Under the pieces are notes generated by a model. The model searched no databases. It had not been told where the DNA came from and saw only the letters and a program-made list of their open reading frames with translations. A DNA stretch of 36,721 nt, taken from positions 1 to 36,721 of the forward strand of contig NZ_CAKZMP010000265.1 of NCBI RefSeq assembly GCF_937128705.1, read 5' to 3'. Numbering within the stretch: position 1 is the stretch's first letter; every line of letters starts with the position of its first letter. A program made the translations under genes and the position numbers. This stretch comes from an uncultured Kiloniella sp. (GTDB taxonomy: Bacteria > Pseudomonadota > Alphaproteobacteria > Kiloniellales > Kiloniellaceae). Shown here piece after piece: positions 9,187 to 18,421 of the stretch.

Positions 9187-10617
9187 ATGAGCTACATTGC
9201 CACAACCGACGATCTCTTTTTCAACCGCACCAATTTGGATCAAAAACGGCTGGAAAACATTGTCAATAATGCACTCACAGGTGCCGACGATGGTGAGCTC
9301 TATCTTGAATACCGCCAATCCGAAGGTATGGTTTTCGACGATGGACGACTGAAAAACGCCAGCTTTGACACATCTCAAGGATTTGGACTTCGTGCAATTG
9401 CTGGTGACAGTGCTGGCTATGCCCATGCAAGCGACCTGAGTGAAGAGGCCATAAAACGCGCGGTGAATACTGTCCAAGCCGTTCACAGCGGACATTCCGG
9501 CACTATGGCAGGTTCGCCACAAGGAACAAACTCAGCGCTTTACACCGAAGACAACCCCCTATCTGCCTGTGCTTTTGAAACCAAAATCAAAGTGCTCAGT
9601 GATATTGATGCCTATGCCCGCGCAAGGGATTCTCGAGTAGTTCAGGTTAGCGCATCTATTTCCGGCGAATGGCAAGCCGTACAGATTATTCGCGCTGATG
9701 CCCACAAAGTTGCTGATATCCGCCCGTTGGTACGTCTAAACATTTCAGTCACTGTTGCCCAAGGAGACAAGATGGAAAGTGGGTCCTATGGTGGCGGTGG
9801 CCGCTTTGTTTATGACAGCCTGCTTGATCCAGCTTATTGGCAAAAAGGAACTGACGAGGCTATTCGGCGAGCACTTGTTAATTTGGATGCTGTTCCCGCA
9901 CCTGCTGGTGAAATGCAGGTCATTCTTGGTCCTGGGTGGCCTGGAATTCTACTGCACGAAGCCGTTGGTCATGGTCTGGAAGGTGACTTCAACCGTAAAA
10001 AAACATCAACCTTTAGTGATCGTGTTGGTGAACGCGTTGCCTCTAAAGGTGTTACCGTCGTTGATGACGGCACCATCGCGGATCGCCGGGGATCAATCTC
10101 GGTTGATGACGAAGGCACGCCGTCTCAATGCACAACCCTGATTGAAGACGGCCTTCTTGTTGGATACATGCAGGATCGTCAAAATGCTCGACTAATGGGC
10201 GAGAATTCTACAGGCAACGGTCGTCGACAAAGCTATGCCCACATTCCAATGCCACGCATGACAAACACAGTGATGCTGAACGGCGAACACGATCCCAAGG
10301 AAATGCTTAAATCTGTGAAGGATGGCATTTACGCTGTGAATTTTGGCGGCGGTCAGGTCGATATCACGTCAGGTAAATTCGTTTTTGCCTGCACGGAAGC
10401 TTATAAAGTCAAAGACGGTATTGTCGGGGAAGCTGTAAAAGGTGCCACTTTGATAGGAAACGGTCCTGATGCCATGCAAAAAATTTCCATGGTTGGTAAC
10501 GATATGGAAATGGATGATGGCGTTGGCACTTGCGGCAAAAACGGCCAAGGCGTTCCCGTTGGTGTTGGACAGCCCACTCTTTTGATCAATGGCATTACTG
10601 TTGGCGGTACTGCCTAA
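9187..10617 (+). CDS. tldD: Metalloprotease TldD
   Basis: Catalytic subunit of the TldD/TldE zinc protease, which degrades unfolded or modified peptides and in E. coli matures microcin B17. It has 476 residues, the usual length. The active-site motif is H257-EAVG-H261 (ILLHEAVGHGLEGDF), i.e. HExxxH. A downstream GTCGKNGQGVPVGVGQPTLLI block is the conserved C-terminus that carries the third metal ligand, a cysteine. AAGGA sits about 8 bases before the ATG. It is transcribed alone and ends at a strong terminator. Its partner TldE is encoded at 25480-26826 rather than next door. Confidence 0.97.
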   Translation: MSYIATTDDLFFNRTNLDQKRLENIVNNALTGADDGELYLEYRQSEGMVFDDGRLKNASFDTSQGFGLRAIAGDSAGYAHASDLSEEAIKRAVNTVQAVHSGHSGTMAGSPQGTNSALYTEDNPLSACAFETKIKVLSDIDAYARARDSRVVQVSASISGEWQAVQIIRADAHKVADIRPLVRLNISVTVAQGDKMESGSYGGGGRFVYDSLLDPAYWQKGTDEAIRRALVNLDAVPAPAGEMQVILGPGWPGILLHEAVGHGLEGDFNRKKTSTFSDRVGERVASKGVTVVDDGTIADRRGSISVDDEGTPSQCTTLIEDGLLVGYMQDRQNARLMGENSTGNGRRQSYAHIPMPRMTNTVMLNGEHDPKEMLKSVKDGIYAVNFGGGQVDITSGKFVFACTEAYKVKDGIVGEAVKGATLIGNGPDAMQKISMVGNDMEMDDGVGTCGKNGQGVPVGVGQPTLLINGITVGGTA

Positions 10618-10717
10618 ACCAAAGAACACTTGGGTTGTAAATTAATACTTCCTTAATTCAATTTAAAGTAGTATTCTAAATACAACCTCCTATCGACCCT
10701 TGTATCGATATTTTAAT

Positions 10718-10744
10718 GCCCCGGTTAATTCCGGGGCTTTTTTT
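10718..10744 (+). terminator. Rho-independent terminator after tldD
   Basis: A 7-bp stem GCCCCGG (10718-10724) and CCGGGGC (10731-10737) with a TTAATT loop is followed directly by seven T residues (10738-10744). This is a textbook terminator about 100 bases after the tldD stop. Confidence 0.92.
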
Positions 10745-10754
10745 GCGATCTTTT

Positions 10755-10797
10755 CAAAAAAAAGGCTGATCACTCACATAAAGAGTAATCAGCCTTT
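10755..10797 (-). terminator. Terminator after gshA
   Basis: Arms AAAGGCTGATCACTC (10761-10775) and GAGTAATCAGCCTTT (10783-10797) pair over 15 positions with one mismatch around a 7-base loop. On the minus strand the stem runs into eight T residues, so it terminates gshA. With the tldD terminator it forms a back-to-back pair between convergent genes. Confidence 0.88.
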
Positions 10798-10848
10798 AAA
10801 TTAAGTCACTTAACTGCGTCGAGTACCTCACTTAGTCGTGAGGCTTAC

Positions 10849-12213
10849 TTAATAAGCATACTCAATAAATGCAGGGTCAACGGACTCGTTCCAGCGTTCA
10901 TAATAAGCTTTGAGCTTTTCTTCAGCTGGGGTAACTCCGCTTTCAGCTGTCTCCATCAACGTATTAAGGAAGTGAACTTCATCACGTCCTTGGCCATCAA
11001 CACGTCCTCTGTTTTCCAGACCGCTGGCTGCTATTTTTACGACTTCCTCTGCCAAGCCTTGAAGTTTCTGGCCACGGACGACCGCAGATAAGCCCTTGGC
11101 CGGGACTTCCGCTCTCAACAATTGGCGCTCTTCATCCGTCCAGTCTTTCACCAGATCCCATGCGGCATCCAGCGCGGATTGATCATAAAGCAGGCCAACC
11201 CACAAAGCAGGTAAAGCACACAGAGATTTCCACGGGCCACCATCAGCACCGCGCATTTCCAGGAATTTTTTCATTCGCACTTCGGGGAAAGCCGTCGTAA
11301 TATGGTCATCCCAATCTTTTAACGTTGGCAATTCGCCGGGGAGTATTTTCAATTTTCCCTGCATAAAATCACGGAACGATTCACCGCTGGCATCCAAATA
11401 TTTACCATCGCGATAAACAAAATACATTGGCACATCGAGAACGTAATCCACATAGCGCTCAAAGCTCATACCATCTTCGAACACAAAAGAAAGCATGCCA
11501 CAGCGGTCAGGATCAGTATCAGTCCACAGATGGCTACGATAGCTCAAGAACCCGTTGGGTTTACCATAGCTAAAGGGAGAATTCGCAAAAAGGGCCGTTG
11601 CAATAGGCTGCAATGCCAAGCTGGTACGAAATTTGTGGATCATGTCCTGCTCGCTGGAAAAATCCAGATTAACCTGAACAGTACAGCTTAGCGTCATCAT
11701 ATCTAGACCAAGATTACCGCGTTTTGGCATATATTCGCGCATAATCTTGTATCGGCCCTTTGGCATCCAGTTGACGCCTTCCTGCCCCCATTTCGGATTG
11801 AACCCCATTCCAAGCATATGAATGCCAAGCGGTTCGGTAATTTCCTTAACCTGATGCAGGTGAGAGTGCACTTCACGGCAGGTATCGTGCACTGTCTCCA
11901 AAGGAGCACCAGAAAGCTCAAGCTGTCCACCGGGTTCCAATGTGACCGAAGCGCCGCTATCTGTTAGCGCAATAATATTGTCGCCTTCATAACCCGGGGT
12001 CCAGCCAAACCGATTGGCAAGACCTTCAAGGATCATCTTGATTGATTTTTCACCATCGTATTTCAGCGATTTAAAAGTCTCATCACAAAAAGCGAACTTT
12101 TCATGCTCTGTCCCAATGCGCCATTGATCTTTAGGTTTATTACCGCTTTCCAGATAGGAAATCAGTTGGGCTTTATCCGTAATTACGGTTGATGAGGAAG
12201 AAGCGTCGGACAT
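10849..12213 (-). CDS. gshA: Glutamate-cysteine ligase (plant/proteobacterial type)
   Basis: First enzyme of glutathione synthesis: joins glutamate and cysteine using ATP. It has 454 residues, the size of the class related to plant GSH1 and unlike the ~520-residue enterobacterial GshA. Landmarks include [12 protein letters not shown] (about 31-42), the [19 protein letters not shown] glutamate-site block (about 92-111), [22 protein letters not shown] and the [15 protein letters not shown] segment. It is the downstream gene of an rsmE-gshA pair (57-base gap) and ends at a strong terminator. The symbol follows common usage for this class. Confidence 0.93.
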   Translation of the reverse strand: MSDASSSSTVITDKAQLISYLESGNKPKDQWRIGTEHEKFAFCDETFKSLKYDGEKSIKMILEGLANRFGWTPGYEGDNIIALTDSGASVTLEPGGQLELSGAPLETVHDTCREVHSHLHQVKEITEPLGIHMLGMGFNPKWGQEGVNWMPKGRYKIMREYMPKRGNLGLDMMTLSCTVQVNLDFSSEQDMIHKFRTSLALQPIATALFANSPFSYGKPNGFLSYRSHLWTDTDPDRCGMLSFVFEDGMSFERYVDYVLDVPMYFVYRDGKYLDASGESFRDFMQGKLKILPGELPTLKDWDDHITTAFPEVRMKKFLEMRGADGGPWKSLCALPALWVGLLYDQSALDAAWDLVKDWTDEERQLLRAEVPAKGLSAVVRGQKLQGLAEEVVKIAASGLENRGRVDGQGRDEVHFLNTLMETAESGVTPAEEKLKAYYERWNESVDPAFIEYAY

Positions 12214-12270
12214 ATTTACATTCCATTTATTCGGTCGTCGTTTAAAATAAAAACTCAGAATTGCCTGAAT

Positions 12271-13062
12271 TCAGGCAACCGTGACCGGCGTTGTACCTTT
12301 TGGTGGGCGCATACCCCCATCTCCTAATATTGCCTGCCAACATGACAGGGCTGCAACAGCAGCGGTATCAGCCCGAAGTACCCTTGGACCAAGACCTATT
12401 GGTGTCACATAAGGAAGGCGACGAAGAGCTTCAAGCTCTTCTTCAGCAAAACCGCCTTCCGGACCGATTAAAACTGCCCAAGGGCGTTGACCGGCATCTG
12501 GCTCTTTAACCAGTATTTCTGTTAGAGTTTCTGCAATCGGCTTTGCATCGCCAAATTCCGCACAAACCATTAAACGCCTGTCATCAGGCCATTTATCGAT
12601 GAGTTTGTCCAATGATACGGCATCATCAACTTCTGTTACCGACAAGCGTTCACATTGTTCGGCTGATTCCTTTGCATGTGCAGCAAGCCGATCACGGTTA
12701 ATTCGCTTAACATCCGTGTAACGGGTAAAAACTGGCAAGATGCGTGAACAACCAAGTTCTCCGGCTTTTTCGGCAAGGAAGTCTATCCTCGAACGCTTAA
12801 TTGGCGCAAATACCAGCCAAATATCAGGTTCCGGTGCAGGTTTACGGCGCTGCTCTTGAATATGTAGCGAACACCATCCCTTGCCCAATCCCTCGATCAC
12901 ACCAAGCCATTCGCCGTCTCGCTCATTAAAAAGACCGATTCGTGCGCCCGTGTTAAGTCGCAAGACAGACCGCAGGTAATGCGCACCCGCGGCATCAAGG
13001 CCAACAGTAGCCCCTTGGCTCAAGCTTTCTTCAACATAGAGTCTGGTTACAACACGTTCCAT
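12271..13062 (-). CDS. rsmE: 16S rRNA (uracil(1498)-N(3))-methyltransferase RsmE
   Basis: SPOUT-fold SAM-dependent enzyme that methylates U1498 of 16S rRNA in the assembled small subunit. It has 263 residues: an N-terminal PUA-like part (LYVEESLSQGATVGLDAAGAHYLRSVLRL) and a C-terminal knot domain with LIGPEGGFAEEELEALRR (from about 196) and LGPRVLRADTAAVAAL. These are the two SAM-binding trefoil-knot signatures of the family. It lies upstream of gshA on the same strand and is divergent from ubiA across a 95-base space. Confidence 0.95.
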   Translation of the reverse strand: MERVVTRLYVEESLSQGATVGLDAAGAHYLRSVLRLNTGARIGLFNERDGEWLGVIEGLGKGWCSLHIQEQRRKPAPEPDIWLVFAPIKRSRIDFLAEKAGELGCSRILPVFTRYTDVKRINRDRLAAHAKESAEQCERLSVTEVDDAVSLDKLIDKWPDDRRLMVCAEFGDAKPIAETLTEILVKEPDAGQRPWAVLIGPEGGFAEEELEALRRLPYVTPIGLGPRVLRADTAAVAALSCWQAILGDGGMRPPKGTTPVTVA

Positions 13063-13157
13063 CTCTCGAACCTACCTTCACAAAGCAGTACTTCAGGTGT
13101 ATCACTCATAATTAAACAAGTAGATAACACCCCCAAAAGAGATAACACAACGCCGAT

Positions 13158-14102
13158 ATGACCAATAATGCCAGCGACAATGCCAGTGACATCGCGAATG
13201 ATCGTTTAATCATCAGAATATCTCCTGCATGGATACGACCATATCTGCGTCTGGCAAGACTGGATCGCCCGATTGGAACTTGGCTGTTACTCTTCCCCTG
13301 TTGGTGGTCAATGTTATTGGCAACCAGTGCGCCCGGCTATCAAATCGGCAGTCCCTTTGCACCGCTCTATTTCATGGCACTCTTTGCAATCGGCGCCCTT
13401 ACAATGAGGGGCGCGGGCTGCACTATAAACGATATGGCTGATCGAGAGTATGACAAGAAGGTAGCGCGCACTGCCACACGTCCTCTGGCCAGTGGTGAGT
13501 TATCCATGAGACAAGCCGTGGCCTTCCTTGCCCTTCAACTTACCATTGGGCTCGCGGTATTATCTCAGTTCAACACCTACACCATTATTTTAGCCGCATC
13601 AGCCATATTGCTGGTGATCTGCTATCCCTTTATGAAGCGCATAACCTATTGGCCCCAAGCATGGCTTGGCCTGACCTTCAACTGGGGTGCCTTGGTTGGT
13701 TGGGCCGCTGTACGAGGCGACCTCAGCCTCCCCCCTCTTCTCATTTATATCGGCGGGATTGCCTGGACACTTGGGTACGACACTATTTATGCACATCAGG
13801 ATAAAGAGGACGATGCATTGGTCGGTGTGAAATCCACCGCATTGAAACTGGGAAACAAAACAAAGCATTGGCTCGTGCTCTTTTACAGCATTTGTACGCT
13901 CTGCTTTGCCGCAGCAGGATTTATTATGGGCTTACAATGGCCTTTTTGGCTGGGAATTGCAGGTTTGGCCTCTCATTTCTTCTGGCAAGTAACCACCGTT
14001 CAGATTGATGATCCAGCCGACTGCTTAAACAAGTTCAAATCCAATAGAAATATTGGATGGATTTTTCTGGCTGGGATCTACCTTGCCGCTACAATCAAAT
14101 AG
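13158..14102 (+). CDS. ubiA: 4-hydroxybenzoate polyprenyltransferase UbiA
   Basis: Membrane prenyltransferase of ubiquinone synthesis that attaches the polyprenyl tail to 4-hydroxybenzoate. It has 314 residues and eight or nine helices. The first Asp-rich motif is N91-D-M-A-D95-REY-D99 followed by RTATRPLASGELS. The second is in YAHQDKEDDALVGVKSTAL. The opening RPYLRLARLDRPIGTWLLLFPCWWS is the family signature. The first ~18 residues are a polar Asn/Asp-rich lead encoded by a short imperfect DNA repeat (NASDNASD), and no strong ribosome site precedes the ATG, so the true start could be slightly downstream. It is followed after 11 bases by a methyltransferase gene. Confidence 0.96.
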   Translation: MTNNASDNASDIANDRLIIRISPAWIRPYLRLARLDRPIGTWLLLFPCWWSMLLATSAPGYQIGSPFAPLYFMALFAIGALTMRGAGCTINDMADREYDKKVARTATRPLASGELSMRQAVAFLALQLTIGLAVLSQFNTYTIILAASAILLVICYPFMKRITYWPQAWLGLTFNWGALVGWAAVRGDLSLPPLLIYIGGIAWTLGYDTIYAHQDKEDDALVGVKSTALKLGNKTKHWLVLFYSICTLCFAAAGFIMGLQWPFWLGIAGLASHFFWQVTTVQIDDPADCLNKFKSNRNIGWIFLAGIYLAATIK

Positions 14103-14113
14103 CCCAACCTTAA

Positions 14114-14788
14114 ATGACGCCAATTTCCAACCCCAAGAATTTCATCACCCAAAACACTCGATCAACGGGGACGCCGCTTCTTGGAGATGAAATAGAACTT
14201 TATCTGGCCTGTCAGGATCTACCGCTATGGCAACTGGGCGAAGAAGAGCTAGATAAGCTACAACTTCCCACGCCCTTCTGGGCTTTTGCTTGGGCTGGCG
14301 GCCAAGCTCTCTCTCAATACATTTTGGATAACCCTGACATTGTCCGGGACAAACGCGTTCTCGATTTTGCTTGTGGATGTGGCATACAAGCCATAGCTGC
14401 AAAGATGTCAGAGGCAAAGACAGTCCTTGCTGCTGATATTGATCCCTTTGCCATCGCCGCCACAGAATTGAATGCTGAACAAAACAACGTAAGTCTCGCA
14501 ACGACGACAGAGAATTTGGTGGGAAAAGACAACCAGGGTTGGGACGTGATCCTCGCAGGCGATGTTTGTTATGAAGGACCAATGGCCAAAGAAATCACAT
14601 CTTGGCTTAGGCAACTTTCCAAGACAGGCGTGATCGTTCTGATAGGGGACCCGGGAAGAACCTACCTTCCAAAGTCTGGATTAAAGAAATTAATCTCTTA
14701 TGGTGTACAGACATCCTCTGCCTTGGAAGATACCGATGTACGAAATGCCTGTGTTTGGGAATTCCCTCGGGATGAACAATCTTCATAA
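14114..14788 (+). CDS. ETF beta-subunit lysine methyltransferase-like protein
   Basis: Class I SAM-dependent protein methyltransferase, 224 residues. The match is to the ETFBKMT family: FWAFAWAGGQALSQYILDNP (about 56-75), VLDFACGCGIQAIAAKM as the SAM glycine motif, ADIDPFAIAATELNAEQN as the acidic loop, then ILAGDVCYE and VLIGDPGRTYLPKSGL. The GDPGR block is typical of this family and not of PrmA. Members in animals and alphaproteobacteria methylate lysines of the electron transfer flavoprotein beta subunit, damping its reaction with dehydrogenases. Many databases mislabel such genes as ribosomal L11 methyltransferase. It is probably co-transcribed with ubiA (11-base gap). The target is inferred from the family. 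Confidence 0.82.
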   Translation: MTPISNPKNFITQNTRSTGTPLLGDEIELYLACQDLPLWQLGEEELDKLQLPTPFWAFAWAGGQALSQYILDNPDIVRDKRVLDFACGCGIQAIAAKMSEAKTVLAADIDPFAIAATELNAEQNNVSLATTTENLVGKDNQGWDVILAGDVCYEGPMAKEITSWLRQLSKTGVIVLIGDPGRTYLPKSGLKKLISYGVQTSSALEDTDVRNACVWEFPRDEQSS

Positions 14789-14883
14789 AAAGCGCATTAA
14801 TCTTTTTCTGACTACGGTTTCTCATTATAACAAGACGCTATCTGACTGCTGCTAAGCTTGGAATAAGATTACACCTTGTTTTT

Positions 14884-14912
14884 TTGACGATAACCTCTGA
14901 CAAGTAAGCTTA
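14884..14912 (+). promoter_or_regulatory. Possible promoter for pabBC
   Basis: TTGACG (14884-14889) matches the -35 consensus at five of six positions and is followed by TAAGCT or TTAAAA at slightly off spacings. The start codon of the fused pab gene is about 70 bases on. Apart from this, the 189-base gap after the methyltransferase shows only a weak AGAGC/GCTCT dyad. Confidence 0.25.
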
Positions 14913-14977
14913 AAACTGGACCTGAGTGTAAGAGCACGCTAAAGCTCTCCTGTTAAATTGAACCGACTGTTGGCCTG

Positions 14978-16816
14978 ATGAACGAGTACTTACAGAAGCA
15001 AACAAAACCATTTGTACTGCTGGATGACACGCTCTCTGGCAAAGGTTCGGTTTTGTTCATCAATCCAAGTAATATCATTAGCTGTAATAGTCCCGAGAAG
15101 CTGAATGCGACTTTCGCTTTGATGGACCAGGAAAGACAAGCTGGAAAGCACTTAGCTGGCTTTTTATCTTATGAGTTAGGCTACCTTCTCGAAGACAAGC
15201 TTTCGTGTTTACTACCACCGGACACAAGCCGTAATGCTCCTTTACTGTGGTTTGGATCCTTCGAAGAAGCAATCTCCCTTAATCCGGCAGAAGCACATAA
15301 GTTCCTCGCAAAACAACGGTCCGGTGATTACAATCTTACAAACCTGAAACCTTCAATGGATGAGCAAAGCTATTGTACCGCCATTCACAAAGTTCAGGAT
15401 TATATCGCAGCCGGCGACACCTATCAGGTTAACTACACGTTCAAACATCATTTTGATATATCCGGCGACCCAATAGCCTTATTTCAGGAACTCAGGCAGC
15501 GACAGAATGTCAGCAATGGTGCCTATATTGAAACAGGTCACCATTCTATTCTCTCTCTATCCCCTGAAATATTCCTGTCAACGCAAGGGCCCAAAGCACG
15601 AACCCGACCAATGAAGGGGACTGTCCAGCGCGGAAAAAGCCCCAAAGAAGACAACGAAAATAAAGTCTGGCTCACAAAAGACGAAAAATCACGTGCTGAG
15701 AACCTGATGATTGTTGATCTTTTGAGAAACGATATGGGACGCGTATGCGAAGTTGGTTCCATAGAGGTTACTGAACTCTTTACGGTCGAAACTTATCGTT
15801 CTCTGCACCAAATGACGTCGAATATCGTCGGGAAGCTTCGATCCGAAGTAAGCCCCATTGACCTTATCACGCAGCTTTTCCCTTGTGGCTCAATAACCGG
15901 CGCCCCCAAAGTGCGCACCATGGAAATCATTTCCGAGTTGGAAGAACAGCCCCGTGGCGTCTATACAGGAAGTATCGGACATATCGCACCCAACGGCGAT
16001 ACCAGATTTAATGTCGCCATTCGCACCCTGATGATGGACAAAATGGGCAAAGGTGAAATGGGTATTGGTAGTGGCATTGTGTACGATTCCAGTCCTGAAG
16101 CTGAATACCAAGAATGCCTTCTCAAAGGACAGTTCCTGTCAGGCAATTTGGCTGGATACGCAAAACCCCTTTTTGATCTGATAGAAACACTACGATGGGA
16201 AGAAGAAACGGGGTATTTCCTTCTTGAAGAACATCTTGAACGTCTTGAAAATTCTGCAGGTTTCTTCGCTTATCCTTTTGAGAAAGAAAATGTATGTTCG
16301 GCTTTGCAAAGCCTAGAGCTCAAGGGTACACAGCGCGTCAGGCTTTTACTGCATAAAGATGGCTCGACAACAGTCACAGCCACATCAATAGAGCAACCCG
16401 ATCCTCAAAAGCCTATAGGCTATGTCGTTTCAGAAAAGACTGCCGATAGCAGTGATATATTCTTTTACCATAAAACAACCCGTCGAGAGTTTTACGAAGA
16501 CGAACTTGCCAGACAAAATCAGCTCACAGGTTGCACAGAAGTCTTATTCACCAACGAACATGGTGAGATTACAGAAGGCGCACGCACCAATGTCTTTATC
16601 GAAATTGATGGCAAGCTGTTCACACCGCCTATTTCCAGTGGCGTCTTAAATGGTACATTCAGAACGTACCTGCTCAAAACAGGTTACAAAGACATCACAG
16701 AAAAAGTTCTAACACTTGATGATCTTGCAGTAGCAGACACCGTTTTCTTTGGAAATTCGGTTCGTAATCTAATGCGCGCTCAGTGCATTTCGCAGGAAAT
16801 AGAAAAGGGAGCATAG
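14978..16816 (+). CDS. pabB: Fused aminodeoxychorismate synthase component I / aminodeoxychorismate lyase
   Basis: Bifunctional enzyme making p-aminobenzoate for folate. It has 612 residues. Residues 1 to ~390 are PabB: an N-terminal lobe (FLSYELGYLLED), then the chorismate-binding core with YIAAGDTYQVN, the PMKGT motif whose lysine K213 marks aminodeoxychorismate rather than anthranilate synthase, ENLMIVDLLRNDMGR, PCGSITGAPK and GSGIVYDSSPEAEYQE. Residues ~395-612 are PabC, a fold-IV PLP enzyme. The PLP lysine is probably K499 in FFYHKTTRREFY, and TEVLFTNEHGEITEGARTN is the conserved glycine/asparagine block. No pabA glutamine amidotransferase lies nearby, so it must be elsewhere or replaced by free ammonia. 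Its 3' end overlaps the speE terminator. Confidence 0.94.
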   Translation: MNEYLQKQTKPFVLLDDTLSGKGSVLFINPSNIISCNSPEKLNATFALMDQERQAGKHLAGFLSYELGYLLEDKLSCLLPPDTSRNAPLLWFGSFEEAISLNPAEAHKFLAKQRSGDYNLTNLKPSMDEQSYCTAIHKVQDYIAAGDTYQVNYTFKHHFDISGDPIALFQELRQRQNVSNGAYIETGHHSILSLSPEIFLSTQGPKARTRPMKGTVQRGKSPKEDNENKVWLTKDEKSRAENLMIVDLLRNDMGRVCEVGSIEVTELFTVETYRSLHQMTSNIVGKLRSEVSPIDLITQLFPCGSITGAPKVRTMEIISELEEQPRGVYTGSIGHIAPNGDTRFNVAIRTLMMDKMGKGEMGIGSGIVYDSSPEAEYQECLLKGQFLSGNLAGYAKPLFDLIETLRWEEETGYFLLEEHLERLENSAGFFAYPFEKENVCSALQSLELKGTQRVRLLLHKDGSTTVTATSIEQPDPQKPIGYVVSEKTADSSDIFFYHKTTRREFYEDELARQNQLTGCTEVLFTNEHGEITEGARTNVFIEIDGKLFTPPISSGVLNGTFRTYLLKTGYKDITEKVLTLDDLAVADTVFFGNSVRNLMRAQCISQEIEKGA

Positions 16817-16826
16817 AAGCTCCCTT
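16805..16826 (-). terminator. Terminator for speE overlapping the pabBC stop
   Basis: AAGGGAGC (16805-16812) and GCTCCCTT (16819-16826) form a perfect 8-bp stem with a 6-base loop. On the minus strand it runs into a T-rich tail, TTCTATTTCC. On the plus strand there is no T run. It therefore acts for the speD-speE transcript, and it covers the last codons and stop of the convergent pabBC. Confidence 0.72.
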
Positions 16827-16867
16827 CGTATATAAACCGAACGTCTTGAAAAGGCTAATCCGTTAGA

Positions 16868-17716
16868 TTATGCAACCAGTTTCTGAACATATCCAGGAAG
16901 AGCAAAGGCTGCTCGGTGGATCTCTGGCGTATAATACTTGGTCTCAATAGCAGCCGCCTTATAGCGTGCTTCTAATTGATCCAGTGATATATCCTTCAAA
17001 CCCTTTTGATCCGTTCCCCAACCAAAAGCCATCGGGCCACCAACATAAGTTGGCACTGTGGCCAGATAGCATGTCGCCTCGGCAAAGATCGGCTTAAAGA
17101 ACGTCAATGTGGATTTCAGCTCATCAGCCTGCAAAAACGGGACCCCGTTCTGGGTGACAAGAATGCCGCCCTCTTCGAGACATGATTTGCAATCTGTGTA
17201 GAAGTTATCTGTAAAGAGAACCTCGCCGGGGCCAATCGGGTCTGTCGAATCAACGATGATAAGATCGTATTTTTCCGAACATTCCTTCATGAAAAGGCAG
17301 CCATCTTTGATCACAAGATCTAATCGCGGATCCTCAAACGCATTTCCACAAATCATAGGAAGATGCTTTTTGCTAAGTTCGATAACTGTTCGGTCAAGCT
17401 CGACCATTGTTACCTTCTCAACAGTTTGATGTTTTAGCACCTCTTCCAGCATGCCCCCGTCACCGCCACCAACAATAAGAACCTTTTTAACGGCTCCGTG
17501 GGCGAAGATCGGAAGATGGGCAAGCATTTCATGGTATATGAACTCGTCCCGTTCCGTAATTTGGGTTACACCATCCAAGGCCATAACCCGACCATAGATC
17601 TCGTTTTCATAAATAACGAGGTTCTGATGTTCTGTTTTATTATCGAAAAGAACTTCTTTGACACGAAAACTCGAATGAATATCTGCGTGCAGTTCCTCTG
17701 TCACCCAGTTCTTCAT
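16868..17716 (-). CDS. speE: Spermidine synthase
   Basis: Aminopropyltransferase that transfers the aminopropyl group of decarboxylated SAM to putrescine. It has 282 residues, the normal length. Landmarks are QNLVIYENEIYGRVMALDGVTQ, the nucleotide-binding VGGGDGGMLEEVLKH (G83-G88), the TMVELDRTVIELSKKHLP acidic loop, and the catalytic and gate block IIVDSTDPIGPGEVLFTDNFY. Its ATG overlaps the speD stop in an ATGA junction, so the two enzymes of spermidine synthesis are translationally coupled. Confidence 0.97.
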   Translation of the reverse strand: MKNWVTEELHADIHSSFRVKEVLFDNKTEHQNLVIYENEIYGRVMALDGVTQITERDEFIYHEMLAHLPIFAHGAVKKVLIVGGGDGGMLEEVLKHQTVEKVTMVELDRTVIELSKKHLPMICGNAFEDPRLDLVIKDGCLFMKECSEKYDLIIVDSTDPIGPGEVLFTDNFYTDCKSCLEEGGILVTQNGVPFLQADELKSTLTFFKPIFAEATCYLATVPTYVGGPMAFGWGTDQKGLKDISLDQLEARYKAAAIETKYYTPEIHRAAFALPGYVQKLVA

Positions 17717-18270
17717 TCTGTTTCGGTCCTACCCATTTCTTTTCCCCTGATTTCTTTTCCACGGCGAATTTCTTCAACCAGAACTTCGTCAGGGCTAAAA
17801 GCTTCTTTCAGAACATCAATTGAATTATGAGGCTCTGAATCACCACACATAAACACATCCAATGCCGCATAGCCTTTTTCGGGCCATGTATGAATGGAAA
17901 TATGTGATTCAGCCAAAACCGCGACACCAGAAACGCCGCCGTTAGGGGTAAAGTGATGTAAATGTATATGCAGCAAGGTCGCTTTGGACCTTTCAACACA
18001 TTCGATAAGGGTATTTTCGACAAACTTTAAATCATCTAACCGACGAGCCCCTTTAAGATCAATGATCAAATGGGTGCCGGCAAACCTCTCGCCATCACGT
18101 TCAATGAAGAAATCCTTTTGCTCTTCATCCAAGGCAACGACATTCGAAGCTTCGACATTTTTAGTTTCAATACCAGTCCGACAAGCGGATCCGTTTTCTT
18201 CCGTTTGGGTGGTGCTTGAACCTTGATTCAAGTCCATCCCCAATTGGAAGAGGGCGTGTGCAGTAGACAC
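17713..18270 (-). CDS. speD: S-adenosylmethionine decarboxylase proenzyme
   Basis: Pyruvoyl enzyme that decarboxylates SAM to supply aminopropyl groups for SpeE. The proenzyme cleaves itself between E121 and S122 in LAESHISIHTWPEKGYAALD; S122 becomes the pyruvoyl group. A conserved cysteine is in FMCGDSEPHNSI (C142). It has 185 residues, about 60 longer at the N-terminus than the compact Thermotoga-type enzyme. The lead ALFQLGMDL followed by a Ser/Thr/Glu-rich stretch fits a longer proteobacterial subgroup. The start is a GTG at 18270: the site GGGGAGGACG puts GGAGG seven bases upstream, and the only other in-frame ATG is 11 codons inside with no such site. Confidence 0.95.
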   Translation of the reverse strand: MSTAHALFQLGMDLNQGSSTTQTEENGSACRTGIETKNVEASNVVALDEEQKDFFIERDGERFAGTHLIIDLKGARRLDDLKFVENTLIECVERSKATLLHIHLHHFTPNGGVSGVAVLAESHISIHTWPEKGYAALDVFMCGDSEPHNSIDVLKEAFSPDEVLVEEIRRGKEIRGKEMGRTETE

Positions 18271-18421
18271 TTAGCGTCCTCCCCAACCAGTAGATGACTT
18301 TGGCTCAATCGCGGTTTGATGCCGAATGCAAAAAACCCCTGTAAAGCCACGATGTTGCGCGGTCTTAAAGAACCTCGTTTTCAAATGCAAGGAAAAAACT
18401 CACCTGCACTGAATACGTGTA

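Noticed and set aside
13164-13200. Short tandem repeat encoding NASDNASD at the UbiA N-terminus
   Set aside because: Only two imperfect copies in a non-conserved leader; too short to suggest a functional repeat.
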